Source: Desulfurococcales archaeon (GTDB lineage Archaea > Thermoproteota > Thermoprotei_A > CAZTBM01 > SZUA-1508). Taken from it: 6,389 nucleotides of DNA. The notes under the pieces were generated by a model, which was given only the letters and a program-made list of their open reading frames with translations, searched no databases and had not been told where the DNA came from. The stretch covers positions 1-6,389 of the forward strand of contig DQVH01000028.1 of assembly GCA_015661855.1 (NCBI GenBank). Direction: 5' to 3'. Shown piece by piece: positions 5,834 through 6,389 of this stretch. The stretch's first letter is position 1; each line of letters starts with the position of its first letter. A program made the translations under genes and the position numbers.

Positions 5834-6389
5834 TCAGTTATGTAGACTCCTAGATAGTGATGTACCTGATTTAGATTTGTATTTAAGGTAGTTTATAACC
5901 TGCTCATGTAGTTTCTGTAGTAGACGCCTCCTATCCTCCATTAACACTATATCGCTATACCCGTAAACTACTATATTGTGTGCGAAGGGACTTGGAATAC
6001 TATTTGGCCCTACAATTGTAACTTCTATCTCCCCCCTATCAATTTTAGTTAGAACCTCAATAGCATGCTGTATATCCATAAAGTCTTCTAGTATCTCTCT
6101 ATAAGCCTCCTTAAGTATTGGGAAGTCCTTTAACTCCTTAACTATATTTAGTAGGTTTTCAGCACTTAACTGGAGTTTATGAACACTCTTCTCTCTATCC
6201 ATATACCTCCTTAAAAGCATAAACGATCTTACAGCACAATGTCTAAACCTTCTCCTCAATAACTCTGTATGCTCAATAGCTTTCTCCAGAATACTCCTGA
6301 TATTACCTGGTTTTACAGATTCTACAAGTTTCTCTACATCACTTTTACTAAGTGGGATTCTAGGTATTGTCAGCATAAACCCGTTATCG
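5834..6389 (-). CDS. lhr: C-terminal part of an Lhr-type ATP-dependent helicase, 5' part beyond the window
   Basis: The last 184 residues of a large helicase-related protein are visible. Lhr proteins are superfamily 2 DNA or RNA translocases of roughly 850 or more residues, thought to act in DNA repair or replication-fork processing. The frame is open to the window edge and reads DNGF before the internal Met at 6376, so that Met is not the start. The visible part matches the DEAD/H-associated C-terminal domain: DNGFMLTIP (1-9), the basic stretch RRRFRHCAVRSFMLLRRY (45-62), FPILKEAYREILEDFMD (89-105), then GEIEV (119-123), PSPFAHNIV (132-140) and EDRRRLLQKLHEQVI (151-165), followed by a Ser/Lys-rich tail. 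The helicase motor is outside the window, so activity cannot be judged. Two stop codons follow in tandem (TGA TGA, 5836-5831). No promoter is visible because the start lies to the right. Confidence 0.87.
   Translation of the reverse strand, partial: DNGFMLTIPRIPLSKSDVEKLVESVKPGNIRSILEKAIEHTELLRRRFRHCAVRSFMLLRRYMDREKSVHKLQLSAENLLNIVKELKDFPILKEAYREILEDFMDIQHAIEVLTKIDRGEIEVTIVGPNSIPSPFAHNIVVYGYSDIVLMEDRRRLLQKLHEQVINYLKYKSKSGTSLSRSLHN

Noticed and set aside
5800..5840. C-box-like TGATGA after the helicase stop codon
   Set aside because: It is the tandem stop TGA TGA, is preceded by C and not a purine, and no CTGA D box follows at guide-RNA spacing.
1..6389. CRISPR array, insertion sequence or long repeats
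   Set aside because: No spaced direct repeats, transposase motifs or terminal inverted repeats were seen on reading both strands.

Overview
The window looks like part of an AT-rich crenarchaeal genome, probably from a hyperthermophile of the Desulfurococcales or a relative. Four things point there: heavy use of ATA and AGA/AGG codons, short GGTG-type ribosome binding sites inside an operon, TTTATAAA/TTTAAATA TATA boxes close to the starts of isolated genes, and the protein families themselves (archaeal-type Mnh/Mrp subunits and a large Lhr-type helicase). The exact taxon is inferred, not shown.

Layout. Positions 1-3041 (+) hold the 3' end of a tightly packed operon for a multisubunit Na+/H+ antiporter-type membrane module, in the order MnhB (cut by the left edge), MnhC, MnhE, MnhD. 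The genes overlap or lie within 10 bases of each other, and each internal start has its own GGTG-type site. The operon ends at MnhD. It meets three minus-strand genes: a class I/II PLP-dependent aminotransferase (3198-4427), a 12-helix major facilitator transporter (4534-5730), and the C-terminal part of an Lhr-type helicase that runs off the right edge (5834-6389).

How the genes work together. The Mnh subunits would form one integral membrane complex that moves H+ and/or Na+. MnhD is the large channel-bearing subunit; MnhB, MnhC and MnhE are small partners. The missing subunits (MnhF, MnhG and others) must lie to the left or elsewhere. The three minus-strand genes have no obvious joint function. 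The aminotransferase and the transporter each have their own TATA box, so they are probably separate transcription units.

The most interesting item is in the 156-base gap between the converging mnhD and aminotransferase genes. On the minus strand a BRE/TATA promoter is followed by a 56-nt element that matches a C/D box guide RNA: a perfect C box, a C' box with one mismatch, a 12-nt guide, a perfect D box, and a short terminal stem placed as a kink-turn requires. It has no annotated-gene explanation. A second point of interest is MnhD, which keeps the conserved Glu and Lys residues of the proton path but has Asn where the related NuoM and MrpD subunits carry the central TM8 lysine.
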